A stretch of 64,000 nucleotides of DNA from an uncultured Oscillospiraceae bacterium (GTDB lineage Bacteria > Bacillota > Clostridia > Oscillospirales > Oscillospiraceae). How positions within the stretch are numbered: the stretch's first letter is position 1; each line of letters starts with the position of its first letter. A program made the position numbers and the translations under genes. The notes under the pieces were generated by a model that saw nothing but the letters and a program-made list of their open reading frames with translations, was not told where the DNA came from and ran no database searches. This document shows, piece after piece, positions 1-8,999 of this stretch. The stretch spans positions 1 through 64,000 of the forward strand of contig CATZRD010000007.1 in the NCBI GenBank assembly GCA_958423465.1. The letters run 5' to 3'.

Positions 1-2
1 GG

Positions 3-437
3 GAGACCAAGCCGGACGCCGCCACGCCGGAGTTCTATCTGGTGCGGACCCTGGACTTCATCGACACCAACTACCACGAGAACATCTCCATCGAGGAGAT
101 CGCCTCCAGCCTGGGGCTGACCCGGAAGGCCCTGACCATGGCCTTCGCCAGCCTGACCGGGTTCTCCCCCAAGGACTATCTGACCTACTACCGCATCACC
201 AAGGCCGTGGACCTGCTGCGGGACGCCAATCTCTCCATTGAGATGATCGCGGCCTCCGTGGGCTACAACGACCAGTTCTACTTTTCCAAGCAGTTCAAGA
301 AAAATGTGGGGATGACGCCTTCCATGTGCCGGAAAAAGGTGATGGAGGACCCGGACTGGAAGTACGAGTCGCCCATCGACGCCGTGCAGCAGCAGTACCG
401 CACGCCGCTGGTGACGGAAGTGCCCCCGGAGTTCTGA
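3..437 (+). CDS. AraC-family transcriptional regulator, C-terminal part (5' end outside window)
   Basis: Only the C-terminal DNA-binding domain is visible; the frame is open back to the window edge, so the true start lies upstream and the GTG at 42 is internal. The visible 144 residues hold the two helix-turn-helix units of the AraC/XylS fold: the first around ISIEEIASSLGLTRKAL and the second around LSIEMIAASVGYNDQFYFS, followed by the usual F-K-x-G-x-TPS end. Its stop is 24 bp before the GH38 gene and both are on the same strand, so it is probably the sensor-regulator of the glycan operon that follows. The ligand-binding half is not in view, so the inducer cannot be guessed. Confidence 0.9.
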   Translation, partial: ETKPDAATPEFYLVRTLDFIDTNYHENISIEEIASSLGLTRKALTMAFASLTGFSPKDYLTYYRITKAVDLLRDANLSIEMIAASVGYNDQFYFSKQFKKNVGMTPSMCRKKVMEDPDWKYESPIDAVQQQYRTPLVTEVPPEF

Positions 438-461
438 GAGAAGGCATAGGAGAAAGCGGAT

Positions 462-3140
462 ATGAACTATACCGTGCATGTGGTCCCGCATACCCACTGG
501 GACCGGGAGTGGTATCTGCCCTTTGAGGTCCACCGGGCCCGGCTGGTGGAGCACATGGACCGCGTTCTGGAGCAGCTGGCCTCCGGCGGCTGCGCCTGTT
601 ACCATCTGGACGGCCAGGCCATCGCGCTGGACGACTATCTGGAGATCCGGCCGGAGAAGCGGGAGCTGGTGGAGAAGTATGTACGGAGCGGACGGCTGAA
701 GGCCGGCCCGTGGTATGTGCTGCAGGACGAGTATCTCACCGGCGGCGAGGCCCACGTCCGCAACCTGTACCGGGGCCTGAAAACGGCGGAGGATCTGGGC
801 GGAGCCTGCCGGATCGGCTACCAGCCCGACGCCTTCGGAAACGTGGGACAGATGCCCCAGCTCCTGTGCCAGGCGGGCATGACGGCGGCGGCCTTTGGCC
901 GGGGCGTCACCCTGACGGCAGACGGCAGCGCCGATCCGGCAGGCCGCCGGCCCCGCCGCAGCGAGTTTTTGTGGGAGAGTCCCGACGGGAGCCGGCTCCC
1001 GGCCCTGTTCTTTTCCGGCTGGTACAACAACGGCCAGGAGATCCCCGCGGACCCGGCGCTGGCCCGGGCCTACTGGGACCCCCGGCTGGCCAGGGCCATG
1101 CGGTACGCCGCCACCGGCCACCTGCTGTTCATGAACGGCAGCGACCACCAGCCGGTGCAGCGGGACCTGCCCCAGGCCCTGGAGACGGCCAGAAGGCTGT
1201 ATCCGGACATCACCTTCCTCCAGTCCGATCTGGAGCAGTACGCCCGGGCGGTGCTGGAGAGCCTGGACGGGCCGCTGGAGACGGTGCCCGGCGAGCTGGC
1301 GGGCCAGGAGACGGCGGGGGACAACACCCTCTGCAATACGGCCTCCTCCCGGGCCCCGCTGAAAGCCATGAACCGATACGCGGAGACGCTGCTGACCCAG
1401 CGGGCCGAGCCGCTGGCGGTCATGGCCGCCCTGTCCGGCGGAAAGGCGGACGGGGCGCTGCTGGACCACGCCTGGAAGCTGCTGATGCAGAACCACCCCC
1501 ATGACAGCATCTGCGGGTGCGGCGTGGACGCGGTGCACCGGGAGATGGAGGGCCGCTATGAGAAGTGCGTCCAGTTGGCCGGGTATTTGGCGGACAGCGC
1601 CGGGAAGGAGCTGAGCCGCCAGATCGCCGCGCCGGGACTGGAGACGGCCGCCGCCGCCTTCGCGGTGTGCAATCCCTCCGGCTGGCCCTGTACCGGGACG
1701 GCGGAGGCGGTCATCTCTCTGGAGCGGCTTCCCCTGACGGCGGAGGCCCGGTCCCGGCTGTTGGCCCGGCCCGCCGGTCCCTGCCGCCTGACGGACAGCC
1801 GTGGGCGGGAGATCCCCTGTACCGTGGAGGATCTGGGGGTCCGCTTCGGCTATACGCTGCCGGAGGACAGCTTCCGCAGGCCCTACTATGAGCGGCAGGC
1901 GCGGGTCCGGTTCCAGGCGGAGGAGATCCCCGCCTTTGGGTACGAGACCTACTACCTGCGGGAGGAGGCCCCCGCTCCCGCCACCGGCGGACTGGTGACG
2001 GGACCGAACCGGATGGAGAACGCCTTCGTCCGGGTGGAGATCCGGGAGGACGGCAGCTTCGATCTGACGGAGAAGGAGACCGGGCGGGTCTACCGGAGCC
2101 TTGGCTGGTACGAGGACGCGGGGGACGTTGGCGACGAGTACATCTTTCAGGCGGCGCTGGGGGAGCCTCTGACCACCCAGGGCCGGCCCGCCGGCGTGGC
2201 CTGTCTGGAGGACGGCCCCTGCCGGGCGGTTTTCCAGATCACCCACCGGCTGGAGATCCCCCGGCAGGCGGACGGCGCTCTGGCGGAGGCGATGGAGTCC
2301 ATGGAGCCGCGGCTCCAGCGGCAGATCGGCCGCAGCCGGGAGACCACGGTGCTGGAACTGCGGGCGACCCTGACCCTGGAGGCGGGGAACCCCGTGGTGC
2401 GGCTGCGGACAGAGTTTGAGAACACCGCCAGGGACCACCGGCTGCGGGCGGTCTTTCCCACCGGACGAAAGACGGACCGGCATCTGGCCGATTCCGTGTT
2501 CGACGTCGTGGACCGGCCGGACCTGCCGGGACCCCGCTGGACCAACCCCAGCCGGTGCCAGCGGATGCAGATGCTGGCCGCGGCGGAGGACGAGGGCGGC
2601 GGCCTGGCGGTCATCAACCGGGGCGTATACGAGTATGAGATGCTGCCGGAGGAAAAGGCCGTCGCGGTGACGCTGGTGCGCTCTGTGGGCGAGATGGGCG
2701 ACTGGGGCGTGTTCCCCACGCCGGAGGCCCAATGCCAGGGGCGGATCGCCATGGACCTGGGCCTGCTGGCCTACGGCGGCGCCCTCCGGCAGGACGGCTG
2801 CCGGCATGTCTGGCAGTTCCAGCAGGATATGCCCGCCTTCCAGATCTTTGAATCCGACGGCGTCCTGCCGGAGCGGGGCGGCTTTCTGGACTGCGCTGGC
2901 GAGGGCCTGGTATTCACCGCCCTGAAACCGGCGGAGGACAACGCCGGCTATGTGCTGCGCCTCTTCAACGCGCTGGACGAACCTTCGGCGCTGACTCTGC
3001 GGCCCCGGGCGGGTCATGCCTGTTACCGCAGCGACGTGCTGGAGCGAAAGCATGGGCGTTTGCAGCCGGAGCCTGACGGGCTTCTGCGAATTCCGGTCAG
3101 GGGCAAAGAGATCCTGACCCTTCGATTTGAGAGTGTCTGA
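462..3140 (+). CDS. Alpha-mannosidase, glycoside hydrolase family 38
   Basis: Retaining exo-alpha-mannosidase of 892 residues, expected to act in the cytoplasm because no signal peptide is visible. The N-terminus reads VPHTHWDREWY, the GH38 zinc site (H12 and D14 by position). The likely nucleophile is D123 in QPDAFGN, and H347 in HPHDS fits the fourth metal ligand. The C-terminal half is the beta-rich GH38 region. The length matches bacterial GH38 enzymes of the MngB type. ATG start with AGGAGA upstream. It leads an operon of sugar enzymes. The substrate (N-glycan mannose, mannosyl-glycerate or another mannoside) cannot be told from sequence alone. Confidence 0.93.
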   Translation: MNYTVHVVPHTHWDREWYLPFEVHRARLVEHMDRVLEQLASGGCACYHLDGQAIALDDYLEIRPEKRELVEKYVRSGRLKAGPWYVLQDEYLTGGEAHVRNLYRGLKTAEDLGGACRIGYQPDAFGNVGQMPQLLCQAGMTAAAFGRGVTLTADGSADPAGRRPRRSEFLWESPDGSRLPALFFSGWYNNGQEIPADPALARAYWDPRLARAMRYAATGHLLFMNGSDHQPVQRDLPQALETARRLYPDITFLQSDLEQYARAVLESLDGPLETVPGELAGQETAGDNTLCNTASSRAPLKAMNRYAETLLTQRAEPLAVMAALSGGKADGALLDHAWKLLMQNHPHDSICGCGVDAVHREMEGRYEKCVQLAGYLADSAGKELSRQIAAPGLETAAAAFAVCNPSGWPCTGTAEAVISLERLPLTAEARSRLLARPAGPCRLTDSRGREIPCTVEDLGVRFGYTLPEDSFRRPYYERQARVRFQAEEIPAFGYETYYLREEAPAPATGGLVTGPNRMENAFVRVEIREDGSFDLTEKETGRVYRSLGWYEDAGDVGDEYIFQAALGEPLTTQGRPAGVACLEDGPCRAVFQITHRLEIPRQADGALAEAMESMEPRLQRQIGRSRETTVLELRATLTLEAGNPVVRLRTEFENTARDHRLRAVFPTGRKTDRHLADSVFDVVDRPDLPGPRWTNPSRCQRMQMLAAAEDEGGGLAVINRGVYEYEMLPEEKAVAVTLVRSVGEMGDWGVFPTPEAQCQGRIAMDLGLLAYGGALRQDGCRHVWQFQQDMPAFQIFESDGVLPERGGFLDCAGEGLVFTALKPAEDNAGYVLRLFNALDEPSALTLRPRAGHACYRSDVLERKHGRLQPEPDGLLRIPVRGKEILTLRFESV

Positions 3141-3141
3141 T

Positions 3142-3684
3142 ATGGAAAAGAAACGATTGATCATTTTTACGGATATTGGCGACACCGTCATCGACGAGGG
3201 GACCGAGGTCCGCGACAGGCCCTGCGGCGTCGTTTTGAAGGCGGACTGCATCCCCGAGGCCAGGGAGACCCTGCTGGAGATGCACCGGCGGGGGTATACC
3301 ATTGTGATGGTGGCCGACGGGCTGCTGCAGTCCTTCCGCAACACTATGGAGGGCAACGGGCTGGACCGGGTCTTTACGGCGTGGGTGGTCTCCGAGAAGG
3401 TGGGGGCCGAAAAGCCGGACCCCCGGATGTTCGAGACGGCTCTGCGGAGCCTGGGATTGACGGAGGCCGATAAATCCCGTATTATCATGGTGGGCAACAA
3501 CCTGTCCCGGGACGTGCTGGGGGCGAACCGCTTCGGAATCACGTCCATCCACCTGTGCTGGTCCCCCCGGTATCCCGCCCGGCCGGCGGGCCCGGAGGAG
3601 GAGCCCGCTTACCGCATCTATCGCCCCTCCGAGCTGCTGCCCCTGGTGGAGAAGCTGGAGAGCCGCCTGGAGGCGGCGAGGTGA
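3142..3684 (+). CDS. HAD-superfamily protein with altered catalytic motifs
   Basis: A 180-residue HAD-fold protein that starts at ATG 3142, one base after the GH38 stop. Motif I reads FTDIGDTVID: the nucleophile Asp (D11) is present but the Asp two residues later, the usual general acid/base of HAD phosphatases, is Gly. Motif II (IVMVADG) lacks the usual Ser/Thr. Motifs III (K in GAEKPDP) and IV (VGNNLSRD) are intact. The fold is therefore secure, but phosphatase activity is doubtful. Its place between GH38 and a GH38-like gene suggests a role in handling a phosphorylated or modified sugar, or a non-catalytic function. Confidence 0.8.
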   Translation: MEKKRLIIFTDIGDTVIDEGTEVRDRPCGVVLKADCIPEARETLLEMHRRGYTIVMVADGLLQSFRNTMEGNGLDRVFTAWVVSEKVGAEKPDPRMFETALRSLGLTEADKSRIIMVGNNLSRDVLGANRFGITSIHLCWSPRYPARPAGPEEEPAYRIYRPSELLPLVEKLESRLEAAR

Positions 3685-3688
3685 CGGC

Positions 3689-5971
3689 ATGACAAAAAAG
3701 ATCATTCTTGTCTTTAAGACCCACTTCGACATCGGCTTTACCGATCTGGCGGAGCGTGTGATCCGGGACTACGGCGGCCCCATGCTCCGGCAGGTGATCG
3801 AGACCTGCCGGGCCACGGAGCGTCTGGGCCCCCTGCGGTATGTGTGGACCATGCCCGCCTGGCCCCTCTGGTACATCACGGAACACTGCGAGGCGGATCT
3901 CCGGCCGGAGCTGGAGCGCCTGATCGAAAACGGCCAGATCGTATGGCACGCTCTGCCCTTCACCTCCCACACCGACTTCTGCGCGCCGGAGGAGTACGCC
4001 CAGGGCCTGCGGTATGCCCGGCTGCTGGCGGAGCGCTACGGAAAGCCCTGCCCCGTGGCGGGGAAGATGACCGATGTGCCCGGCCACGGCCTGATGCTGC
4101 CGGAGCTGCTGGACCAGGCGGGGATCCGTTTCCTGCACCTGGGCTGCAACGAGTTCGCCTCGCCGCCCCAGGTCCCCGGGCTGTTTTTCTGGCGCAGCCC
4201 CGCCGGCGGGCAGGTGCTGACCATGTACAGCAAGGGCGGCTACGGCACCAGCCTTCTGCCGCCGGAGGACTGGCCCTTCCCCGTGTGGATGGCGCTGATG
4301 CACACCCACGACAACTGCGGGCCCCAGAGCGGGGAGATCATCCTGAGACTGGCGGAAGAGGCCCGGGCGGCCTGCCCGGAGGCGGAGATCGTCTGCGGGA
4401 CCATGGACGACTTCTACCGGGAGCTGGCGGCCTGCGATCTCTCCGGCGTGCCGGTGGTGACGGAGGATCTGGCGGATACCTGGATCCACGGCGTCGGCTC
4501 CTATCCGGCGGAGGTGTCCCGGATGCGGGAGGGCAGGCTGCGGGCCCGCCGCCTGCATCGGGAGGCGTACCGCCGCTTCCTCCGGGGCCAGGACCCGGAC
4601 CCGGCTCTGGAAGACCTGTGGGACCGCTACTATGAGCAGGTGTGCCTCTTTGAGGAGCACACCTGGGGCGCGGACGTCAAGACCTGGCTGGGGCCGGACC
4701 GGGTATACGAAAAACCGGCGTTCCGGGAGGCCAGAAAGACGGCGCCCTACCAGTTTATGGAGGCGTCCTGGCGGGAGCAGCGCCGGCGGGCGGAGGAGAG
4801 CGGAGCGCTGCTGGACCGGATCGGAACGCTGCTGCCGCTGCCGGCTCCCGGACCGGCCCCAGCCGGGGAGCTGCGGGTCTCCGGCGGCGGGGAGGCGGTC
4901 TCCGTGGAAAACCACCGCTACCGCCTGACCTTTGACAGCCGGACAGGGACGATCCGCCAGGTATACGACAAGGCCCTGGCGGTCCCGCTGCTGGCCGCCA
5001 GAGACGGCATGGGCGTCTTTACCTACCAGTATGACCGCTATGGCTTTTCGGACATCAATGAGTTCCTGCGGGACTACGCGTATCACTTTACCACCTGGGG
5101 CATCCAGGACTACGGACGGGAGAACTACCCCGACTGCGCCCACAGGTCCTTCCGCCCCGACTGGGAGGGATACGAGATCCGGGACGACCGGGTGATCTTC
5201 CGCTACGCGCCCCATGAGAGCGCCGTCCGCTGCGGCGACTGCGAGCAGGTGATCCTGACGGTGACGCTGCCGGCGGAGGGGGACGCCTTTCAGGTGGAGC
5301 TGGCCCTGGAGCGCAAGCAGGCCACGCCCTACGTGGAATCCGGAAGTCTGGTGTTCCCGCTGCCGGGCTGGAGCGGCTGCCGTCTCCACAAGCCCTGCGC
5401 CGTGGTGGACCCGGAGACGGACATCGCCCCCTGCGCCAACCACGCCCTCCTGAACATGGAGGAGGGGATCACGGTGCTGGGGGAAACGGCGCGGCTTTTC
5501 ATCCGGCCTCTGGACACGCCCCTGGTGTCCGTGGGCAGCCCCGGCGTCTACGAGTACCACCGCCAGTTCCCCCGGGACCGCCGGCCGGAGCTGTGGTTCA
5601 ACCTCTTCAACAATATGTGGGGGACCAATTTCCCCCAGTGGATCGAGGGCAGCTTCCGGTTCCGGTATGAGGTGCGCGCCGCGGCGGCGGACGGGGAGGA
5701 GCTCCTCTGCCGGGAGCAGCTTTCCGGAATCCCGGAGGGGATGGAGCTGGTCTGTATGCGCAGGCAGCCCCAGGGCGTGTGCGTCACCCTCCGGGATCAT
5801 GGCGGCCGCCCGGCGGAGCGGACGATTCGCCTGCCCGGCGGGGAGATCGCCCCGGCGGACCTGCTGGGACGGCCTCTGGACGGCTGGCGGCGGGAGGAGC
5901 GCGCCTTTATCGTTCGGCCAAATGGTTTACATAACTTTATTCTGCGACGCGAAGGAGGACCGCTGTCATGA
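3689..5971 (+). CDS. DUF5054 family protein, GH38-like putative glycosidase
   Basis: A 760-residue protein I recognise as the DUF5054 type. The N-terminus FKTHFDIGFTDL places His12 and Asp14 as in the zinc site of GH38, and D129 in KMTDVPGHG sits where GH38 has its nucleophile Asp. A later MHTHDNCGP segment could supply a His ligand. The rest is alpha/beta barrel followed by beta-rich domains, as in GH38. It overlaps the next gene by four bases (ATGA), implying translational coupling. The enzymatic activity has to be inferred: most likely an alpha-mannosidase-like glycosidase on a different linkage from the upstream enzyme. No signal peptide is seen. Confidence 0.8.
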   Translation: MTKKIILVFKTHFDIGFTDLAERVIRDYGGPMLRQVIETCRATERLGPLRYVWTMPAWPLWYITEHCEADLRPELERLIENGQIVWHALPFTSHTDFCAPEEYAQGLRYARLLAERYGKPCPVAGKMTDVPGHGLMLPELLDQAGIRFLHLGCNEFASPPQVPGLFFWRSPAGGQVLTMYSKGGYGTSLLPPEDWPFPVWMALMHTHDNCGPQSGEIILRLAEEARAACPEAEIVCGTMDDFYRELAACDLSGVPVVTEDLADTWIHGVGSYPAEVSRMREGRLRARRLHREAYRRFLRGQDPDPALEDLWDRYYEQVCLFEEHTWGADVKTWLGPDRVYEKPAFREARKTAPYQFMEASWREQRRRAEESGALLDRIGTLLPLPAPGPAPAGELRVSGGGEAVSVENHRYRLTFDSRTGTIRQVYDKALAVPLLAARDGMGVFTYQYDRYGFSDINEFLRDYAYHFTTWGIQDYGRENYPDCAHRSFRPDWEGYEIRDDRVIFRYAPHESAVRCGDCEQVILTVTLPAEGDAFQVELALERKQATPYVESGSLVFPLPGWSGCRLHKPCAVVDPETDIAPCANHALLNMEEGITVLGETARLFIRPLDTPLVSVGSPGVYEYHRQFPRDRRPELWFNLFNNMWGTNFPQWIEGSFRFRYEVRAAAADGEELLCREQLSGIPEGMELVCMRRQPQGVCVTLRDHGGRPAERTIRLPGGEIAPADLLGRPLDGWRREERAFIVRPNGLHNFILRREGGPLS

Positions 5972-6792
5972 AGATCACGTTTTACGGCACCGCGGCCGGC
6001 GAGGGCTGGCCGGGGGTGTTCTGCCAGTGCGAGCTGTGCCGGGAGGCCCGGCGGCTGGGCGGGAAGAACATCCGCACCCGCTCCCAGGCGCTGATAAACG
6101 ACGACCTGCTTATCGATCTGCCGCCGGACAACCAGCTCCACAGCCTCTACTACGGTCTGGACCTGGGCCGGGTGCGTACGCTGCTGTTTACCCACAGCCA
6201 TTCGGACCACTGCTACCCCAATGACCTGGAGCTGCTTCGGGAGCCGTACTCCCACACCTATCCCGGCCGGATGCAGGTATTCGGAAACGCGGCGGTGGGC
6301 CGGGCGGTGGAGGCGGCCTGCGGGAGCCTGGGCGGCGAGTGCGAGCGCTTCGACTTCCACGAGGCCCAGGCGGACCGCGCCTTTGAGACCGGCGGCTATA
6401 CCGTCCTGCCCCTGCGGGCGTCGCATATGAAGACCGAGGACTGCCTTTTGTACCGCATCGCCCAGGGGGGCAAGGCCATGCTCTACGCCCACGATACGGG
6501 GGCCTTCTGTGACGAAATGCTGGAGCGCCTGGCCGCGGAGCCGGGGAAGCTGGATCTGGTCACCATGGACTGCACCAGCCAGAGCCACCGGGACGACGGC
6601 GGCCACATGGGCCTTGTCAACGCGTCGGAGCAGCGGGAGAAGCTCCTCCGGCTGGGCGTGGCGGATGAGCACACGATCTGGATCGTGAACCACTTCTCCC
6701 ACAACGGCGGGTGGCTCCACGAGGAGCTGGAGGCCCAGGCCCGCCGCCGCGGCTTCCTGGCGTCCTATGACGGCATGACGGTGGAGTTTTAG
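5968..6792 (+). CDS. Metallo-beta-lactamase fold hydrolase, PhnP-like
   Basis: A 274-residue MBL-fold metal-dependent hydrolase. The THSHSDHCY segment is the HxHxDH dinuclear metal site, and further His/Asp residues follow in SHMK, YAHDTGAF and DCTS. The N-terminal CQCELC resembles the extra structural zinc site of PhnP, the phosphoribosyl cyclic phosphate phosphodiesterase. No other C-P lyase genes are nearby, so a role in phosphonate breakdown is not supported. Within this operon a cyclic phosphodiester or lactone derived from a sugar is a reasonable guess at substrate. Start overlaps the previous stop (ATGA). Confidence 0.8.
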   Translation: MKITFYGTAAGEGWPGVFCQCELCREARRLGGKNIRTRSQALINDDLLIDLPPDNQLHSLYYGLDLGRVRTLLFTHSHSDHCYPNDLELLREPYSHTYPGRMQVFGNAAVGRAVEAACGSLGGECERFDFHEAQADRAFETGGYTVLPLRASHMKTEDCLLYRIAQGGKAMLYAHDTGAFCDEMLERLAAEPGKLDLVTMDCTSQSHRDDGGHMGLVNASEQREKLLRLGVADEHTIWIVNHFSHNGGWLHEELEAQARRRGFLASYDGMTVEF

Positions 6793-6803
6793 GAGGACAG
6801 GCC

Positions 6804-8999
6804 ATGGCGATCTCATACAACGAACAGAACCGAGTGTTCCGGCTGGACACGCCCCACTCCACCTACCTGATCGGACTGGTGGATGAGGAGGGCTTCCTGG
6901 CCCACCTGTACTACGGCCGGCGGATCCCCGACGACGATATGCGGTATCTGCTGCGGCTGGACGGGGAGGACTATGTGCCCTACCGGCGCAGCCGGGAGCA
7001 GATCTCCTTTTTGGGCAGCCTGCCCACGGAGTATCCGGGGTGCGGCCGGGGGGACTTCCGGGAGCCGTGCCTGCGGCTGGAGACGGAGGAGGGCTATCGG
7101 GCCTGCGATCTTACCTTCCTGTCCTACCGGATCTTCGGGGGCAAGCCGCCGCTGGAGGGTCTGCCCGCCACCTACGGCGGGGAGGAGGACTGCGCCACCC
7201 TGGAGATCCTCTGCCAGGACCGGGCACTGGGCCTGCGCGTGACGCTGCGCTATACCGCTTTTGAGAAGCTGGACGCCATCTGCCGCAGCGCCAGGATCGA
7301 AAACGGCGGTGCGGGGACCGTGAAGCTGACCCAGGCCCTGTCGGCCTGCCTGGACATGGAGAATAAGGACTTTGACCTGCTGACGCTCCACGGGAGCTGG
7401 AGCAGCGAGCGGATGATCGACCGGCGGCCCCTGAGCTGGGGGAAGCAGGGCGTCTCCTCGGAGCAGGGGGCCTCCTCCCACGAGGAGAATCCCTTCCTGG
7501 CGCTGCTGGAGCGCACGGCCACCGCCTCCCAGGGGCAGGTCTACGCCATGAACTTTGTCTATTCCGGCAATTTTATGGCCCAGGTGGAGATGTCCCAGCA
7601 GGAGCGGCTGCGGATGGTCATGGGGATCCACCCGGCGGGGTTCGGCTGGAAGCTGGCCCCCGGCGACGCGTTCCAGACGCCGGAGGTGGTCATGGTGTAC
7701 TCCCACCAGGGGCTGGACGGCATGACCCACACCTTCCACGACCTGTACCGGGGCCATCTGGTCCGGGGACCCTATAAGGACCGGCCCCGGCCCTCCCTCA
7801 TCAACAACTGGGAGGCCACCTACTTTGACTTCGACGCGGACAAGCTCATTAAGATCGCCCGGACGGCGGCGGACATGGGCATCGAGATGCTGGTGGTGGA
7901 CGACGGCTGGTTCGGCCGGCGGAATGACGACACCAGCAGCCTGGGCGACTGGACCGTAAACGAGGAGAAGCTCCCCGGGGGCCTCGCGAGGCTGGTGGAG
8001 GAGGTCAACCGGCTGGGGATGAAGTTCGGCATCTGGCTGGAGCCGGAGATGGTGTCCCCGGACTCCGATCTGTACCGGGCCCATCCGGATTACGCCCTGA
8101 GGATCCCCGGCAGAGAGCCGGCCCTGGGCCGGGGCCAGCTGGTGCTGGACCTGTCCCGCCGGGAGGTCCGGGACTGTGTTTACGACCAGATCCGCCGGGT
8201 GCTGCGCTCGGCCAATATCGAGTACGTCAAATGGGATATGAACCGGCCGCTGACGGACGTTTTCAGCCTCTGTCTGGCGGCGGACCGGCAGGGGGAGCTG
8301 TACCACCGGTATATGCTGGGCGTCTACGAGCTGCAGGAGCGGATGCTGGAGGAGTTCCCCTATCTGCTGCTGGAAAACTGCAGCAGCGGCGGCAGGCGGT
8401 TCGACCCCGGGATGCTCTATTACAGCCCCCAGATCTGGACCTCCGACAACACGGAGGCCGTGGACCGGCTGAAGATCCAGGAGGGGACGGCGCTGGTCTA
8501 TCCCCTGTCCAGCATGGGCGCCCATGTGGCGGCCTGCCCCAGTCACACCAACCACCGGACCACGCCCTTTACCACCCGGGGACTGGTGTCCCTTCCGGGG
8601 TGCTTCGGCTACGAGCTGGATCTGACGAAGCTGTCGGAGGAGGAAAAGGCCATGGTCCCCCGGCAGCTGGACGACTACGGCCGGTACGGCTGGGTGTTCC
8701 GCACCGGCGATTACTACCGTCTGGCCTCCTTCCGGGAAAACGGCGAGTATGACGCCCTGATGGCGGTGTCCAAGGACAGGAGCGTCGCCGTGCTGGACTA
8801 TGTCCAGGTCCTGTCCCGGGAGAAGAAGATCACGCCGCTGCTGTACCCCCGGGGGCTGGACGAGGACCGGTATTACCGCTGGAACGAGACCGGGGAGGTC
8901 CGCTCCGGCGGGGCGTGGATGTACGGCGGGGTCCTGATGCCCCGGATGTACGGCGACTTTTTAGGAAAACTGATCGTATGGGAGGTAGTTGACCGATGA
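6804..8999 (+). CDS. Alpha-galactosidase, glycoside hydrolase family 36
   Basis: Retaining alpha-galactosidase of 731 residues, removing terminal alpha-1,6 galactose from raffinose-type or galactomannan oligosaccharides. The nucleophile is D478 in VKWDMNR and the acid/base is D548 in TSDNTEA; these are the same numbers as in the Geobacillus AgaA enzyme, which supports the start chosen. VDDGWFG and GIWLEPEMV are further GH36 signature stretches. An N-terminal beta-sandwich precedes the barrel. Preceded by AGGAGGACAGGCC and ATG. No signal peptide, so intracellular. It overlaps the GH2 gene by four bases. Confidence 0.96.
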   Translation: MAISYNEQNRVFRLDTPHSTYLIGLVDEEGFLAHLYYGRRIPDDDMRYLLRLDGEDYVPYRRSREQISFLGSLPTEYPGCGRGDFREPCLRLETEEGYRACDLTFLSYRIFGGKPPLEGLPATYGGEEDCATLEILCQDRALGLRVTLRYTAFEKLDAICRSARIENGGAGTVKLTQALSACLDMENKDFDLLTLHGSWSSERMIDRRPLSWGKQGVSSEQGASSHEENPFLALLERTATASQGQVYAMNFVYSGNFMAQVEMSQQERLRMVMGIHPAGFGWKLAPGDAFQTPEVVMVYSHQGLDGMTHTFHDLYRGHLVRGPYKDRPRPSLINNWEATYFDFDADKLIKIARTAADMGIEMLVVDDGWFGRRNDDTSSLGDWTVNEEKLPGGLARLVEEVNRLGMKFGIWLEPEMVSPDSDLYRAHPDYALRIPGREPALGRGQLVLDLSRREVRDCVYDQIRRVLRSANIEYVKWDMNRPLTDVFSLCLAADRQGELYHRYMLGVYELQERMLEEFPYLLLENCSSGGRRFDPGMLYYSPQIWTSDNTEAVDRLKIQEGTALVYPLSSMGAHVAACPSHTNHRTTPFTTRGLVSLPGCFGYELDLTKLSEEEKAMVPRQLDDYGRYGWVFRTGDYYRLASFRENGEYDALMAVSKDRSVAVLDYVQVLSREKKITPLLYPRGLDEDRYYRWNETGEVRSGGAWMYGGVLMPRMYGDFLGKLIVWEVVDR

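Noticed and set aside
5968..6792. PhnP of a carbon-phosphorus lyase pathway
   Set aside because: No other phn genes are present; only the fold and the N-terminal Cys motif are shared.
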